31,574 nt of DNA from JAJFUG01 sp964473155 (GCA_964473155.1 CAYYNT010000052.1:1-31574), one strand, 5' to 3'. Shown: positions 1-7,676, counted from the first letter of the stretch. Made by a program: numbers and translations. Notes: generated by a model from the letters alone, not told the origin.

Positions 1-53
1 GGACATGAAAACAATAACCTTTCGATTCCGTGATGCAAGTTCCTAACCGGACA
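1..53 (+). repeat. Dispersed hairpin repeat, copy A (cut by window edge)
   Basis: About 45 of the first 53 bases match 12045-12097 without gaps, counted by eye, including an uninterrupted 15-base match over GTGATGCAAGTTCCT. The copy opens at GGAC, which in the copy at 11899-12097 is the end of the right arm of a perfect hairpin, so the rest should lie upstream of the window. Similarity stops near base 53, close to where copy B reaches its boundary. No coding role is visible. Confidence 0.7.
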
Positions 54-126
54 AAGCTGCTTCAAGCGTCCTTTTGCGTATTTCCTTATTTTTTATCTGC
101 GGTACAAATATATAGCTTCCCGAGTA

Positions 127-152
127 CAAAAACGGCGGCCTGAAAGCCGCCT
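127..152 (-). terminator. Rho-independent terminator after the zinc-ribbon operon
   Basis: Read on the minus strand, a perfect 6-bp stem (GGCGGC at 146-151 with GCCGCC at 134-139, 6-base loop) is followed by a run of five T. It lies about 27 bases past the stop codon at 179 and would end the transcript of the three minus-strand genes 1544-179. Confidence 0.75.
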
Positions 153-178
153 GAATAATATCTCTCTTCTCGAAACTT

Positions 179-730
179 CTATTTTTCATGCCCGCACTTG
201 GGGCAGCTCTTGAGCCAGTTGGAATAGCCGTGTCCGCAGTGACGGCAGCGGTGCAGCGTCCCACCCGCGGCCTCCCGGATACGGTCCAGAAGAGCGCGCG
301 GCCCCCGCATCAGGATCAGCATGCCCAGGCTCACCCCGAATATGATCAGCCCCAGGTTCAACAGGTCGCCCAGCTTGTTCGCCCCCTCCAGGTACAGGTA
401 GCCGAGGCCCAGAACAACGATCAGGCTCCAGATCACGCGCTGGCGGGCAGGCTCTGACATCTTCTTCCAGCCCCAGACCAGCGGGAAAAGCAGCAGCCCG
501 AGCATTTTCACCAACAGGTCGATCAGGGCCAGGAGCGCCAGGGGCAGGCCGTGCGTGAAAAGCCGCCGCGCCTGCCAGGCAGCCCAGGCCCTCAGCAGCC
601 GTCCCCGGCCTATCGGCAGCGGTTCGCGGCAACCGCCGCAGGTGACACGCAGCTTTTTCCCGGCCGGAAGGCGCAGACGGTTCCGCGCGCCGCAGGACGG
701 GCAGCGCATCTGCAATCGGATTTCACTCAT
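179..730 (-). CDS. Membrane protein with zinc ribbons at both ends
   Basis: 183 residues. A zinc ribbon at the N-terminus (CPSC near residues 10-13, paired with CGGC near 32-35) is followed by hydrophobic segments at roughly 58-88 and 97-145, then a C-terminal ribbon (CRHC near 161-164, CPKC near 176-179). The layout suggests a membrane-anchored protein with two metal-binding knuckles. No enzymatic motif is visible and I do not recognise the family. The start lies 3 bases past the stop of the response regulator, so translation is probably coupled. It is the last gene of a three-gene operon whose middle member also ends in a zinc ribbon, which suggests the two act together. Function unknown. 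Confidence 0.8.
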   Translation of the reverse strand: MSEIRLQMRCPSCGARNRLRLPAGKKLRVTCGGCREPLPIGRGRLLRAWAAWQARRLFTHGLPLALLALIDLLVKMLGLLLFPLVWGWKKMSEPARQRVIWSLIVVLGLGYLYLEGANKLGDLLNLGLIIFGVSLGMLILMRGPRALLDRIREAAGGTLHRCRHCGHGYSNWLKSCPKCGHEK

Positions 731-733
731 CGT

Positions 734-1273
734 TCAGTTGTCTCGGGGTTTCTTTCCGGCGAGCGGCGGCAGCGGGCTGCCGTCGTACGGGCAGAACTTC
801 CAGTCCTGCTGCATCGGCCGAAGGCACCGCGCACAACGGTTTATCCGCCCGGCGTATTTCTCCAGGAGGGTCTGGACACGCTTGCTGAAATAGGCCGGGA
901 TAAGCGGCTTGGAGATATAGTCCACCAGCCCGAGTCCGGCGGCGGTGCTGTGGCCCTCTTCATCCGCGGCCGAGCCCAGGATCACGATAGGGATGTTGCG
1001 CGTGGCCACCGCTTCGATCAGCCTGCGACAGACCTCGAACCCGTCGCGCCGCCCCAGCCGCTGATCCACCAGGATCAGGTCCGGGTCCTCCTCCGCGGCC
1101 AGACGGAGCCCGTCGCGCCCGCTGGTCGCGCCGACAACCCGGCACGCGGAATTGAGGATGAACTCGCAGAGGTTGATCTCTTCGCGGCTGTCATCGACAA
1201 TCAGGACTGTCGGTCTGGCCAAAGTCGCATCCCTTGTTTGACAGGCCCCGCCGCGGACCGTCTCAGCGCTCAT
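734..1273 (-). CDS. Response regulator receiver with C-terminal zinc ribbon
   Basis: 179 residues. The CheY-like receiver spans about residues 21-138, with the acidic pair D27-D28, the predicted phospho-acceptor D70 in LVDQR, S101 at the switch Thr/Ser position and K122-P123. The output is not a DNA-binding domain. It is a short ribbon with C147-X2-C150 and C161-P-Y-D-G, where Asp replaces the usual fourth Cys. The ATG overlaps the end of the upstream gene by 11 bases (ATGAGCGCTGA), and the next gene starts 3 bases after the stop, so all three are probably translationally coupled. No histidine kinase is in the window, so the partner must be elsewhere. A role in protein-protein signalling to the neighbouring zinc-ribbon membrane protein is inference. 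Confidence 0.88.
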   Translation of the reverse strand: MSAETVRGGACQTRDATLARPTVLIVDDSREEINLCEFILNSACRVVGATSGRDGLRLAAEEDPDLILVDQRLGRRDGFEVCRRLIEAVATRNIPIVILGSAADEEGHSTAAGLGLVDYISKPLIPAYFSKRVQTLLEKYAGRINRCARCLRPMQQDWKFCPYDGSPLPPLAGKKPRDN

Positions 1274-1544
1274 GCGTGAACATCTTCGCCAGCGCGTAGA
1301 TGAAAAACACGGCCGCGCAGAAAGCGTACACGCAGAACGGAGTCAGCGCCGCCCATCCGGCGCCGAAATCGGTGTTCCGCTGGACCTCGACAAACCCCCG
1401 TCCCAGGACAATCCCCAGGATCAGCAGGGACAGCACGTTGAAACGCTTGAGCAGCGCGAACACGACCAGCAGGATCTCGAACGCGGAGACGTGATAACCG
1501 CTCCAGTCCACGCTGCGGAAGAAATGAAGGACGTCCTGTATCAC
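1263..1544 (-). CDS. Small two-helix membrane protein, first gene of the zinc-ribbon operon
   Basis: 93 residues with hydrophobic stretches at about 22-48 and 64-86, and a short amphipathic N-terminus. The start is GTG at 1544-1542, chosen because AAGGAG lies 6 bases upstream and no better start follows. The stop overlaps the start of the response regulator by 11 bases. A promoter lies about 50 bases upstream. I do not recognise the family. Its fixed position ahead of a response regulator suggests a membrane component of the same system, but nothing in the sequence shows a function. Confidence 0.75.
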   Translation of the reverse strand: MIQDVLHFFRSVDWSGYHVSAFEILLVVFALLKRFNVLSLLILGIVLGRGFVEVQRNTDFGAGWAALTPFCVYAFCAAVFFIYALAKMFTHER

Positions 1545-1595
1545 CTGCGGCTCCTTGCTGGAATGTCAAAAAACCGCGGGGGACAAGCTTTTCTA

Positions 1596-1624
1596 AATAT
1601 AGACCGGCCAGTGCAAAGGGTCAA
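1596..1624 (-). promoter_or_regulatory. Sigma70-type promoter of the zinc-ribbon operon
   Basis: On the minus strand, TTGACC (1624-1619), a 17-base spacer and TATATT (1601-1596) form a near-consensus promoter. It points at the GTG start at 1544 and lies after the arsenic-operon terminator at 1673-1703, so the three downstream genes form their own unit. Confidence 0.7.
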
Positions 1625-1672
1625 TAGCGCGACTGCAGTTTGCTCTCCGCACAGTCAAGAATCCGACAAGAA

Positions 1673-1703
1673 TAAAAAAAGGGCGCGGCGCACCGCACCC
1701 CTT
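1673..1703 (-). terminator. Rho-independent terminator of the arsRC-arsM-acr3 operon
   Basis: On the minus strand, GGGTGCGG pairs with CCGCGCCC (one G-U pair) around the loop TGCG and is followed by seven T. It sits about 50 bases past the acr3 stop at 1752. Confidence 0.85.
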
Positions 1704-1751
1704 CAAATCTCATTTTAATACAATAAGTTACGCGACCCTGTCCGCAGCCTG

Positions 1752-2816
1752 TCAGACCGCAGGTTTCTCGCTTCCGAAATAGCGCCCTTTAAGCCAAAGG
1801 GATACGTTGACCAGCCCGATCAGCACCGGCACCTCCAGCAACGGCCCGATCACCGTGGCGAACGCCTGGTCGGATGAGATGCCGAAAATAGCTACCGCCA
1901 CGGCGATTGCCAGCTCGAAATCGTTGCTGGCCGCGGTGAACGAAGCCGTGGCGGTCTGGCTGTATCCGGCTCCCAGCCGCCGAGCGATGTAAAAAGTGAT
2001 AAACCACATCAGGAAGAAATAAATCCCCATCGGCAACGCCACTCGCAACACATCCAGCGGCTGGCGCACGATCATCTCGCCCTTGAGCGAGAACATCACC
2101 ACTATTGTGAACAGCAGCGCGATCAGAGTAAGGGGGCTGATCCGGGGGATAAACTTTTCCTCGTACCACTGGCCGCCCTTGCAACGGATAAGCGAGTAGC
2201 GCGTAATCAGTCCGGCAAGGCAGGGAATGCCAAGAAAGACAAAGACAGTTTTCGCGGCATCCAGGATGGAAATGTGCACATCCAGGCCCTCGACCAGCCC
2301 CAGGGCATTCAGTCCCACAGTGATAAAAAGGTATATATAGACGGCATAGAACAGAACCTGGAATACGGCGTTGAAAGCCACCAGCCCAACCGCCAGTTCG
2401 CGGTCTCCCTCCGCCAGCTCGTTCCAGACTATCACCATGGCGATACAGCGGGCCAGACCGACAAGGATAACTCCGATCATATAGGCCGGCTGCCCGCGCA
2501 GAAAAATCACGGCCAGGGCAAACATCACCAGCGGACCCACAATCCAGTTCTGGATGAGAGAAAGCGCGAGCAGACGCTTGTTCCCGAATACGCGGCCCAT
2601 CTCCTCGTAGCGGACACGCGCCAGCGGCGGGTACATCATCAGAATCAGGCCGATCGCAATCGGGATCGAGGTGGTCCCCACCTGCATTCCGGCGATCATT
2701 CCGGTGACGCCCGGCGCGGCATAACCAAGAAGTATTCCGGCCGAGATGGCTGAAAAAATCCAAACTGTCAGGTACTTATCCAGAAAGGCCAGTCTTTTCG
2801 AGATCGAGGAAGACAT
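1752..2816 (-). CDS. acr3: Arsenite efflux permease, Acr3 family
   Basis: 354 residues from the ATG at 2816. That start is preferred to an in-frame TTG eight codons upstream because AAGGGG lies about 7 bases before the ATG. The protein has about ten hydrophobic segments. The family's conserved Cys is present in GLARCIAMV (residue 124 from this start), as is the conserved acidic site in NDFELAIA. Acr3 exports arsenite, As(OH)3, through the inner membrane using the proton gradient. It is the last gene of the unit ArsR-ArsC fusion, ArsM, Acr3, 32 bases after arsM. The set fits a route of arsenate reduction followed by either export or methylation. No arsA is present. Confidence 0.95.
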   Translation of the reverse strand: MSSSISKRLAFLDKYLTVWIFSAISAGILLGYAAPGVTGMIAGMQVGTTSIPIAIGLILMMYPPLARVRYEEMGRVFGNKRLLALSLIQNWIVGPLVMFALAVIFLRGQPAYMIGVILVGLARCIAMVIVWNELAEGDRELAVGLVAFNAVFQVLFYAVYIYLFITVGLNALGLVEGLDVHISILDAAKTVFVFLGIPCLAGLITRYSLIRCKGGQWYEEKFIPRISPLTLIALLFTIVVMFSLKGEMIVRQPLDVLRVALPMGIYFFLMWFITFYIARRLGAGYSQTATASFTAASNDFELAIAVAVAIFGISSDQAFATVIGPLLEVPVLIGLVNVSLWLKGRYFGSEKPAV

Positions 2817-2848
2817 CAGTATCCCCTTGTTCAGTCCCAAGTTGTCTT

Positions 2849-3694
2849 TCAGGACGGCTTGACCGCGCTGATATCCAGGCTGGTGACGTAGTCCGACAGT
2901 TTCGCCCCGGAGGGCAGGTTACGGATTATCTCCAGGTACAGCGGGTCCTCCCAGGGAGTCTGATCCACGTACTGCGGCTTGGAAGTGAGCACGATATCCG
3001 TAAGCCCGGCCTCCCGCGCCATGCTCCGGGTGTCCTCGGCCAGCACCGCCCCGGAAATGCAGCCGACCAGGGCGCGCATGTTCGAGAGTATGGCCTCGGG
3101 CAGAGGCTGCAGAAGGGCCAGGTCACTCACCGCCACCCGCCCGCCGGGGCGCAGCACGCGGGCGATCTCACGCCAGACCTGCGGCTTGTCTGTCGAAAGG
3201 TTGATCACGCAGTTGGAGATTACCACATCCACCGAACTGTCGGCCACGGGCAGGCGCTCGATTTCGCCCAGCCGGAACTCGACGTTATCCAGACCGCTCT
3301 GCTCGCGAAAGGCTGCGATATTGCCCCTGGCGCGCTCAAGCATAGCGGGCGTCATGTCCACTCCAATCGCCCGCCCCGACTGTCCAACCCTGCGCGCGGC
3401 GATGAACACATCGAACCCGCCGCCCGCGCCCAGGTCGAGCACCACCTCGCCCGGTTTTAGCGAGGCCAGCGCGTTTGGGTTGCCGCAGGAAAGGCCAAGA
3501 TTCGCACCCTCGGGCAGGCTTGCCAGCTCTTCATCGCCATAACCCGCCGCGCGGGCGACAGCATCGTTATCCTGTCCCCCGCAGCCGCAGCCGCAAGCCG
3601 ATGAACTCACACCCTTTTCCGCAATCCGTCCATAGTACTCCCGCACACTCGTTCTTACATTCTTGTCTGCATTTGTTCCACAGCAGCCCGACAT
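2849..3694 (-). CDS. arsM: Arsenite S-adenosylmethionine methyltransferase
   Basis: 281 residues. The SAM-binding motif VLDLGAGGG is at 85-93, with the acidic ribose contact near D113. Three Cys match the arsenite-binding set of characterised ArsM proteins: C70 (NLGLSCG), C162 (SNCVINL) and C212 (VGCISG). The spacing of the last two is 50 residues, as in the algal enzyme. The N-terminus adds a CC pair (4-5) and CGCGCGG (34-40), which may bind As(III) or a metal. ArsM transfers methyl groups from SAM to arsenite in the cytoplasm, giving mono- to trimethylated arsenic. AAGGGAAGG precedes the ATG. It lies 28 bases after the ArsR-ArsC fusion. Confidence 0.95.
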   Translation of the reverse strand: MSGCCGTNADKNVRTSVREYYGRIAEKGVSSSACGCGCGGQDNDAVARAAGYGDEELASLPEGANLGLSCGNPNALASLKPGEVVLDLGAGGGFDVFIAARRVGQSGRAIGVDMTPAMLERARGNIAAFREQSGLDNVEFRLGEIERLPVADSSVDVVISNCVINLSTDKPQVWREIARVLRPGGRVAVSDLALLQPLPEAILSNMRALVGCISGAVLAEDTRSMAREAGLTDIVLTSKPQYVDQTPWEDPLYLEIIRNLPSGAKLSDYVTSLDISAVKPS

Positions 3695-3722
3695 GGCAGT
3701 ATCCTTCCCTTTCGCGCCGGTT

Positions 3723-4496
3723 TCAGCTTTTCAGGGCCTCCGGCAGCGTCAAAATGTAGTCGCGTATCTGGTCCCGCACGCGACGGTAACAATCCAGGGC
3801 CGCCTCGCGGCTCGCAGCATCGCGGGCCAGACGCGGCGGGTCATCGAACGAGCGGTGCACCCGCCGGACCTTCGCCGGGAACACCGGGCAGCTCTCGCGG
3901 GCATTGTCGCACACCGTCACCACGTAGTCGAACTCCACTCCCGGCAGTTCATCCACGGTCTTGGAATGCTGGGCGGAGATGTCCACCCCGGCCTCGCGCA
4001 TCACAGCCACGGCATCCGGATTGAGTCCGTGGCGCTCCACGCCCGCCGAGTACACCTCGATCACGTCGCCCCTCAACGCCCGCGCCCAGCCCTCGGCCAT
4101 CTGGCTGCGGCAGGAGTTGCCTGTGCAGAGGAACAGCACGCGGGGCTTTTCGGTCTTGCCTCCCAGCCAGGAGCAACAGGGACCGGAAAGCCGCTCCCGG
4201 TCGAGCCGCGCGGTCTCATTCCCGGCGAAACCCTCGATCAGCAGACGGCGAAGGCTTTCACCCAGGACACCTTTCGGCGGGGTGAAGCTGTAGTGCATCC
4301 AGGTGCCCTCGCGCCGCGCGCTCACCAGCCCTGCCGCGCGCAGCACGGACAGGTGTCGCGATATCTTGAAATCCGGTTCTTCCAGTGCCGCGGCGATATA
4401 ACAGACACAGGTTTCACCACGCCCGGCCAGAATCACCGCGATCCGCAGGCGGATCGGGTCTCCCAGTGCGCGGAACAGTGCAGCCTCGTTTTCCAT
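3723..4496 (-). CDS. ArsR repressor - ArsC arsenate reductase fusion
   Basis: 257 residues. Residues 1-90 are an ArsR/SmtB winged helix with the As(III)-sensing pair C30-V-C32 (ETCVCYI) and a recognition helix with SRHL. Residues 118-257 are a thioredoxin-coupled low-molecular-weight phosphatase type arsenate reductase. The P-loop is C124-X5-R130 (CTGNSCR), with C196 and C203 following. The spacings of 72 and 7 equal those of Cys10/82/89 in the S. aureus pI258 enzyme, so the catalytic triad is complete. The linker holds a further CC pair (107-108). One polypeptide would thus sense arsenite at the DNA and reduce arsenate in the cytoplasm. AGGAGG lies 4 bases upstream of the ATG. It is the first gene of the operon, so it should repress itself. 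Confidence 0.95.
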   Translation of the reverse strand: MENEAALFRALGDPIRLRIAVILAGRGETCVCYIAAALEEPDFKISRHLSVLRAAGLVSARREGTWMHYSFTPPKGVLGESLRRLLIEGFAGNETARLDRERLSGPCCSWLGGKTEKPRVLFLCTGNSCRSQMAEGWARALRGDVIEVYSAGVERHGLNPDAVAVMREAGVDISAQHSKTVDELPGVEFDYVVTVCDNARESCPVFPAKVRRVHRSFDDPPRLARDAASREAALDCYRRVRDQIRDYILTLPEALKS

Positions 4497-4499
4497 ATT

Positions 4500-4506
4500 A
4501 CCTCCT
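4500..4506 (-). promoter_or_regulatory. Strong ribosome binding site of the ArsR-ArsC fusion
   Basis: AGGAGGT on the minus strand, with its AGGAGG core 4 bases before the ATG at 4496. It fixes the start of the fusion protein at the ArsR domain. Confidence 0.8.
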
Positions 4507-4536
4507 TATCTGTTTATCTGCGCATATTCACATATA

Positions 4537-4565
4537 AGGATAACACAAAAGCAAATTTCTGTCAA
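4537..4565 (-). promoter_or_regulatory. Promoter of the arsRC-arsM-acr3 operon
   Basis: On the minus strand, TTGACA (4565-4560), a 17-base spacer and TATCCT (4542-4537). An AT-rich stretch with repeated ATAT follows at 4524-4536 and may be the ArsR site, though its symmetry is weak. The promoter begins about 10 bases past the stop of the CcdA-like gene at 4575, and no terminator is seen between, so read-through from the upstream operon is likely. Confidence 0.8.
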
Positions 4566-4574
4566 GAGTTCGTT

Positions 4575-5270
4575 TCATGCCGAGTAGATCAGCCAGATTC
4601 CGCCGAGGATAACCAGCGCCCCGCATGCCCGTCGCAGCCATACCGCCCCGCCGGAGCGCTCGTTCCAGTTGAGGTATTTCTGAAGCGTCCCGGTGAAAAC
4701 ACCAGCCAGGACTATCACCGCGCAGTGTCCCACTCCGTAGGCGGCAAGGAGGGACGCGCCTTTCATGAAACCGGCGGAGGCGCTTCGTAAAGCCACGCCT
4801 AACACGGGAGCCATGTAGGCGAACGTACAGGGTCCCAGGGCTACGCCGAAAACAAGCCCCAGAAGGAGCGCGGCCAGCGGCCCTTTGCGCCTGATCCAGA
4901 CATTCGAGGGCCCGAAGAGCGGCAGCTCGAAAATGTCCATCAGGTACAGACCGGCAATCAGAAAGACCACGGCCACTGCATAATTCCCCGCCGGGCCCAC
5001 GTTTCCTAACATCTGTCCGCCGGCGGCGGTCAAGGCGCCGATCAAGGCGATTGTGACCAGGATGCCGAACGCGAAGAGCGAGGAAATATAGAACGAGCGG
5101 GCCGTGGATATCCGCCCCTGCCCGTCGATAAAACCCACGATCAGCGGGATACTGGCCAGGTGGCAGGGACTGAGCGCCACGCTCAGCACACCCCAGAGCG
5201 CCGCAGCGGTCAGCGCGAGGCCGGGAGAACTTTCCACCGCCCGGCTCAGTTCGGAAAACAATGACTCCAT
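4575..5270 (-). CDS. CcdA/DsbD-type membrane thiol electron transporter
   Basis: 231 residues with about six hydrophobic segments. Two pseudo-symmetric halves each carry the family Cys in an SPC or GPC motif (LSPCHLAS near 34, LGPCTFAY near 148). CcdA and the DsbD membrane domain pass electrons from cytoplasmic thioredoxin through this Cys pair to thiol proteins on the outer face. The gene starts 15 bases after the stop of a membrane-anchored CIPC thioredoxin, which is its likely outer partner. It is the last gene of the unit starting at 7649. A role in cytochrome c maturation cannot be excluded, but no cytochrome c genes are nearby and the arsenic context argues for reduction of arsenic or of the efflux apparatus. 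Confidence 0.88.
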   Translation of the reverse strand: MESLFSELSRAVESSPGLALTAAALWGVLSVALSPCHLASIPLIVGFIDGQGRISTARSFYISSLFAFGILVTIALIGALTAAGGQMLGNVGPAGNYAVAVVFLIAGLYLMDIFELPLFGPSNVWIRRKGPLAALLLGLVFGVALGPCTFAYMAPVLGVALRSASAGFMKGASLLAAYGVGHCAVIVLAGVFTGTLQKYLNWNERSGGAVWLRRACGALVILGGIWLIYSA

Positions 5271-5285
5271 CCGCTCACCCGCCGC

Positions 5286-5693
5286 TCAGTTGAAGCTGTA
5301 GCCCAGCTCGGACCATTTGGCCAGTATGTCCGCCTTGGAGATGAATCCCACGTGACGGTACAGTTCTCCACCATTTTCATCGTAAAAAATCTGTGTCGGG
5401 ATAGAGCTGATTCCGTATTTTTCTCCCGCGCTGTTATCCTTCCAGACATCGATGAAAACAACTTCGAGCCGTCCCTGGTACGTGGTCCGAAGTTCATCCA
5501 GGATCGGGGCCATCATACGGCACGGGATACATTTGTCCGCTCCCAGGTCGACCAGCCGGGGCACGGGGGAGGACTGAGCCGAATCCACGGTCTGCGCTCC
5601 AACCGCCGAGGCTGCGCGCTGTTTCAGCAACAGCGCCCCGGCCACGGCCAGGAGCACCGCCAGAAGAACGATCAGCTTTACTTTTTTACTCAT
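5286..5693 (-). CDS. Membrane-anchored thioredoxin-like protein (CIPC)
   Basis: 135 residues. A hydrophobic N-terminal anchor (about 6-23) has no lipobox and is followed by a linker and a compact thioredoxin fold. The active site is C55-I-P-C58 and the cis-proline loop is SSIPTQ (P99). The domain should face the periplasm. It lies 15 bases upstream of the CcdA-like carrier, which would keep it reduced. CIPC is neither the classic CGPC nor a DsbA-like CPHC, so its redox potential cannot be guessed. A 79-base gap with a small hairpin separates it from the upstream CPKC gene. Confidence 0.87.
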   Translation of the reverse strand: MSKKVKLIVLLAVLLAVAGALLLKQRAASAVGAQTVDSAQSSPVPRLVDLGADKCIPCRMMAPILDELRTTYQGRLEVVFIDVWKDNSAGEKYGISSIPTQIFYDENGGELYRHVGFISKADILAKWSELGYSFN

Positions 5694-5735
5694 CGCAGCT
5701 CCAGTTTATGGAATCACCGTTCGAGCATCCGTAGA

Positions 5736-5757
5736 GAACTGCCCAGGATAGCAGTTC
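5736..5757. other. Small hairpin in the intra-operon gap
   Basis: GAACTGC and GCAGTTC form a perfect 7-bp inverted repeat with an 8-base loop, in the 79-base gap between the CPKC and CIPC genes. No T-run follows on the minus strand, so it is more likely an mRNA processing or stability hairpin than a terminator. Confidence 0.35.
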
Positions 5758-5772
5758 CGTCCTGCTCAGAGA

Positions 5773-6006
5773 TCAGGACAGATAGTTTTTCAGCTCCTCC
5801 TGCGGCGGGACTTTGCCCACCACTTTCACCGCGCCGTCCACCACCAGCGCCGGGGTCATCATTACGCCAAAGGCCAGGATATCGTTCACATCCGTCACTT
5901 TCTGCAGCTCGCACTCGATCCCGAGCTCGGCCGCGGCGCGCTCGGTCGCCTCGTAAAGCTGCCTGCACTTGGGGCAGCCCGTGCCAAGAACCTGAATCTT
6001 TTTCAT
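5773..6006 (-). CDS. Mini-thioredoxin (redox-active disulfide protein, CPKC)
   Basis: 77 residues, cytoplasmic, with C11-P-K-C14 near the start of a beta-alpha-beta fold and a cis-proline loop in MMTPALVVDG. This short thioredoxin family is commonly encoded beside permeases of the DUF318/ArsP type, and here it starts 13 bases after such a permease gene ends. It probably passes electrons to, or takes a thiol-bound substrate from, the permease. It has neither a signal peptide nor a membrane segment. Confidence 0.9.
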   Translation of the reverse strand: MKKIQVLGTGCPKCRQLYEATERAAAELGIECELQKVTDVNDILAFGVMMTPALVVDGAVKVVGKVPPQEELKNYLS

Positions 6007-6019
6007 TTCTCCATCTCCC

Positions 6020-7330
6020 TCAGGCGAAGAATGCTCCGTACATCCAGCCGGACAACGTGGCCAGAACCACGACCAGCGAAACGAACACTATTGTCTTTTT
6101 AATCCCCATGATGCTGCGCAGGACCAGCATGCTGGGCAGAGAAAGCGCCGGACCGGCTAACAGAAGGGCCAGCGCCGGTCCCTGCCCCATTCCGCTGCCG
6201 ATTAGGCCCTGCAATATGGGCACCTCGGTCAGGGTGGCGAAATACATGAACGCCCCGGCGAATGAGGCGAAAAAGTTTGCCGCAAGCGAATTGCCTCCCA
6301 CGGCTGTGGCAATCCAGGCGGAAGGGATCAGGCCCTCGTGGCCCGGCCGTCCCAGCAACAACCCCGCCGCCAGCACGCCGATAAAAAGCAGCGGCAGTAT
6401 CTGGCGGGCGAACTCCCAGGTAGAGCGGAACCACTCAGCCGGTTCGCCCCTGCCTCGGCTGGTCACGACAGCCAGTCCGAGCGCCCCGGCGCTGAACGCG
6501 GCCACCGGCGGAACTCCGGGCCAGAAAGCCAGGATCAGGGCAGGCAAACCGGCAATCACAGCATGACGGAACTCGAGGCCGTACCAGGCGACCAGAATCG
6601 CAAACAGCGTCAAGGATGCTAGGCCGGTGAGCCACCATTTGAAGTTGTAAACCGCGTGCCAGAAACCGTTGTCTCCGGAACCCGCCCCCCAGTTGGCGAA
6701 CACCAGCACTGCCACCATCGCACCGAAAAACAAGGCGGTCTGCCCGAGCGGGCGCGGCGCTTCCGGCTCCGGCAGAGCAGCCTGAGCCGCGGCACGCTCG
6801 GCCTCCTCGCGACGGTAGATATAATGCATAATCAGACCGAGCAACAGGCTGAACCCAACCGCTCCCACAACCCGCGCTATTCCGAGACTCAATCCCAGCA
6901 CCCGCGCGGTCAGGATCATCGCCAGCACATTGATCGCCGGGCCGGAGTAAAGAAAGGCCGAGGCCGGGCCAAGCCCCGCCCCCATGCGGTAGATTCCGGC
7001 GAAAAGCGGCAACACCGTGCAGGAACAAACCGCCAGGACCGTGCCCGAGACCGAGGCCACGCCGTAGGCCAGCGCCTTGTTCGCCCGCGGGCCCAGGTAT
7101 TTCATGACCGAATCGCGGCGTACAAACACGGAAATCGCCCCGGCGATGAAAAACGCCGGGACCAGGCAGAGCAACACGTGCTCTCGCGCGTACCAGCGGG
7201 TCAAAGCCAGAGATTCCATCAGCGGGCCGGACAAGCGCAAGCTCTCGACTGGCAACCAGTAGAATCCCGCGAATATGGCCGCCATCCCGGCCAGAGACTT
7301 CCATTCCCTTTTCCAGTCCATCACTCTCAA
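6020..7330 (-). CDS. Two-domain permease, DUF318/ArsP family
   Basis: 436 residues with about ten hydrophobic segments. The family signature lies in the first half: a conserved Cys pair (C102-S-C104) runs into TVLPLFAGIYRMGAGLG and then the SGPAINVL loop. A related sequence (FATLTEVPILQGLIGSGMG) occurs in the second half. Characterised ArsP members export trivalent methylated and aromatic arsenicals and need paired Cys. The C-S-C pair and the location beside arsM-acr3 make organoarsenical efflux the best guess, but other family members are of unknown substrate. The gene starts 7 bases after its own ArsR-type regulator. A charged linker (about 172-200) separates the halves. Confidence 0.88.
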   Translation of the reverse strand: MRVMDWKREWKSLAGMAAIFAGFYWLPVESLRLSGPLMESLALTRWYAREHVLLCLVPAFFIAGAISVFVRRDSVMKYLGPRANKALAYGVASVSGTVLAVCSCTVLPLFAGIYRMGAGLGPASAFLYSGPAINVLAMILTARVLGLSLGIARVVGAVGFSLLLGLIMHYIYRREEAERAAAQAALPEPEAPRPLGQTALFFGAMVAVLVFANWGAGSGDNGFWHAVYNFKWWLTGLASLTLFAILVAWYGLEFRHAVIAGLPALILAFWPGVPPVAAFSAGALGLAVVTSRGRGEPAEWFRSTWEFARQILPLLFIGVLAAGLLLGRPGHEGLIPSAWIATAVGGNSLAANFFASFAGAFMYFATLTEVPILQGLIGSGMGQGPALALLLAGPALSLPSMLVLRSIMGIKKTIVFVSLVVVLATLSGWMYGAFFA

Positions 7331-7337
7331 TCCCCTG

Positions 7338-7649
7338 TCAAACGCTCAATGCCGCAGCGCGCTCGCGCACGGCGTTTTCCACGCAGGTGAAAAACCCGGT
7401 CACACATTTCATTTTCAGGCTGTAAAACACCTGCTGGCCACGCTTGTCATCCTCGATAATCCCGGCCTCGCGCAGAAGCGCCAGGTGACGGGAGACGGTC
7501 GAGATGTCCGCCTTGACCATCGCGGTCAGCTCGCAGACACAGCGCTCGCCGCGGGACAGTTCATCCACGATGAACAGACGGGTGGGATGGGCCAGGGCCT
7601 TGAAGATGGCTGCTCTCTGCTCGAACCGTTTCATGTCGCAACAACTCAT
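7338..7649 (-). CDS. arsR: ArsR-family transcriptional repressor
   Basis: 103 residues, winged helix. The metalloid-binding pair C37-V-C39 lies in ERCVCELT, on the helix used for As(III) sensing by E. coli ArsR, and the recognition helix contains STVSRHL. Extra Cys occur at 3-4 and near the C-terminus (KCVTGFFTC), where some ArsR variants place their third thiol. AAGGAG lies 6 bases before the ATG. It is first in the operon ArsR, permease, CPKC, CIPC thioredoxin, CcdA-like, and its promoter overlaps an inverted repeat, so autorepression relieved by trivalent arsenic (inorganic or methylated) is expected. Confidence 0.93.
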   Translation of the reverse strand: MSCCDMKRFEQRAAIFKALAHPTRLFIVDELSRGERCVCELTAMVKADISTVSRHLALLREAGIIEDDKRGQQVFYSLKMKCVTGFFTCVENAVRERAAALSV

Positions 7650-7676
7650 ATGCCTCTCCTTGTTTGGTTATTTTGC

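Noticed and set aside
2817..2840. Upstream TTG start for acr3
   Set aside because: The ATG at 2816 has AAGGGG at good spacing; the TTG has none.
3663..4790. 375-residue plus-strand open frame over the arsenic operon
   Set aside because: It is antisense to the ArsR-ArsC fusion, runs through its promoter, and shows no family motif or ribosome site.
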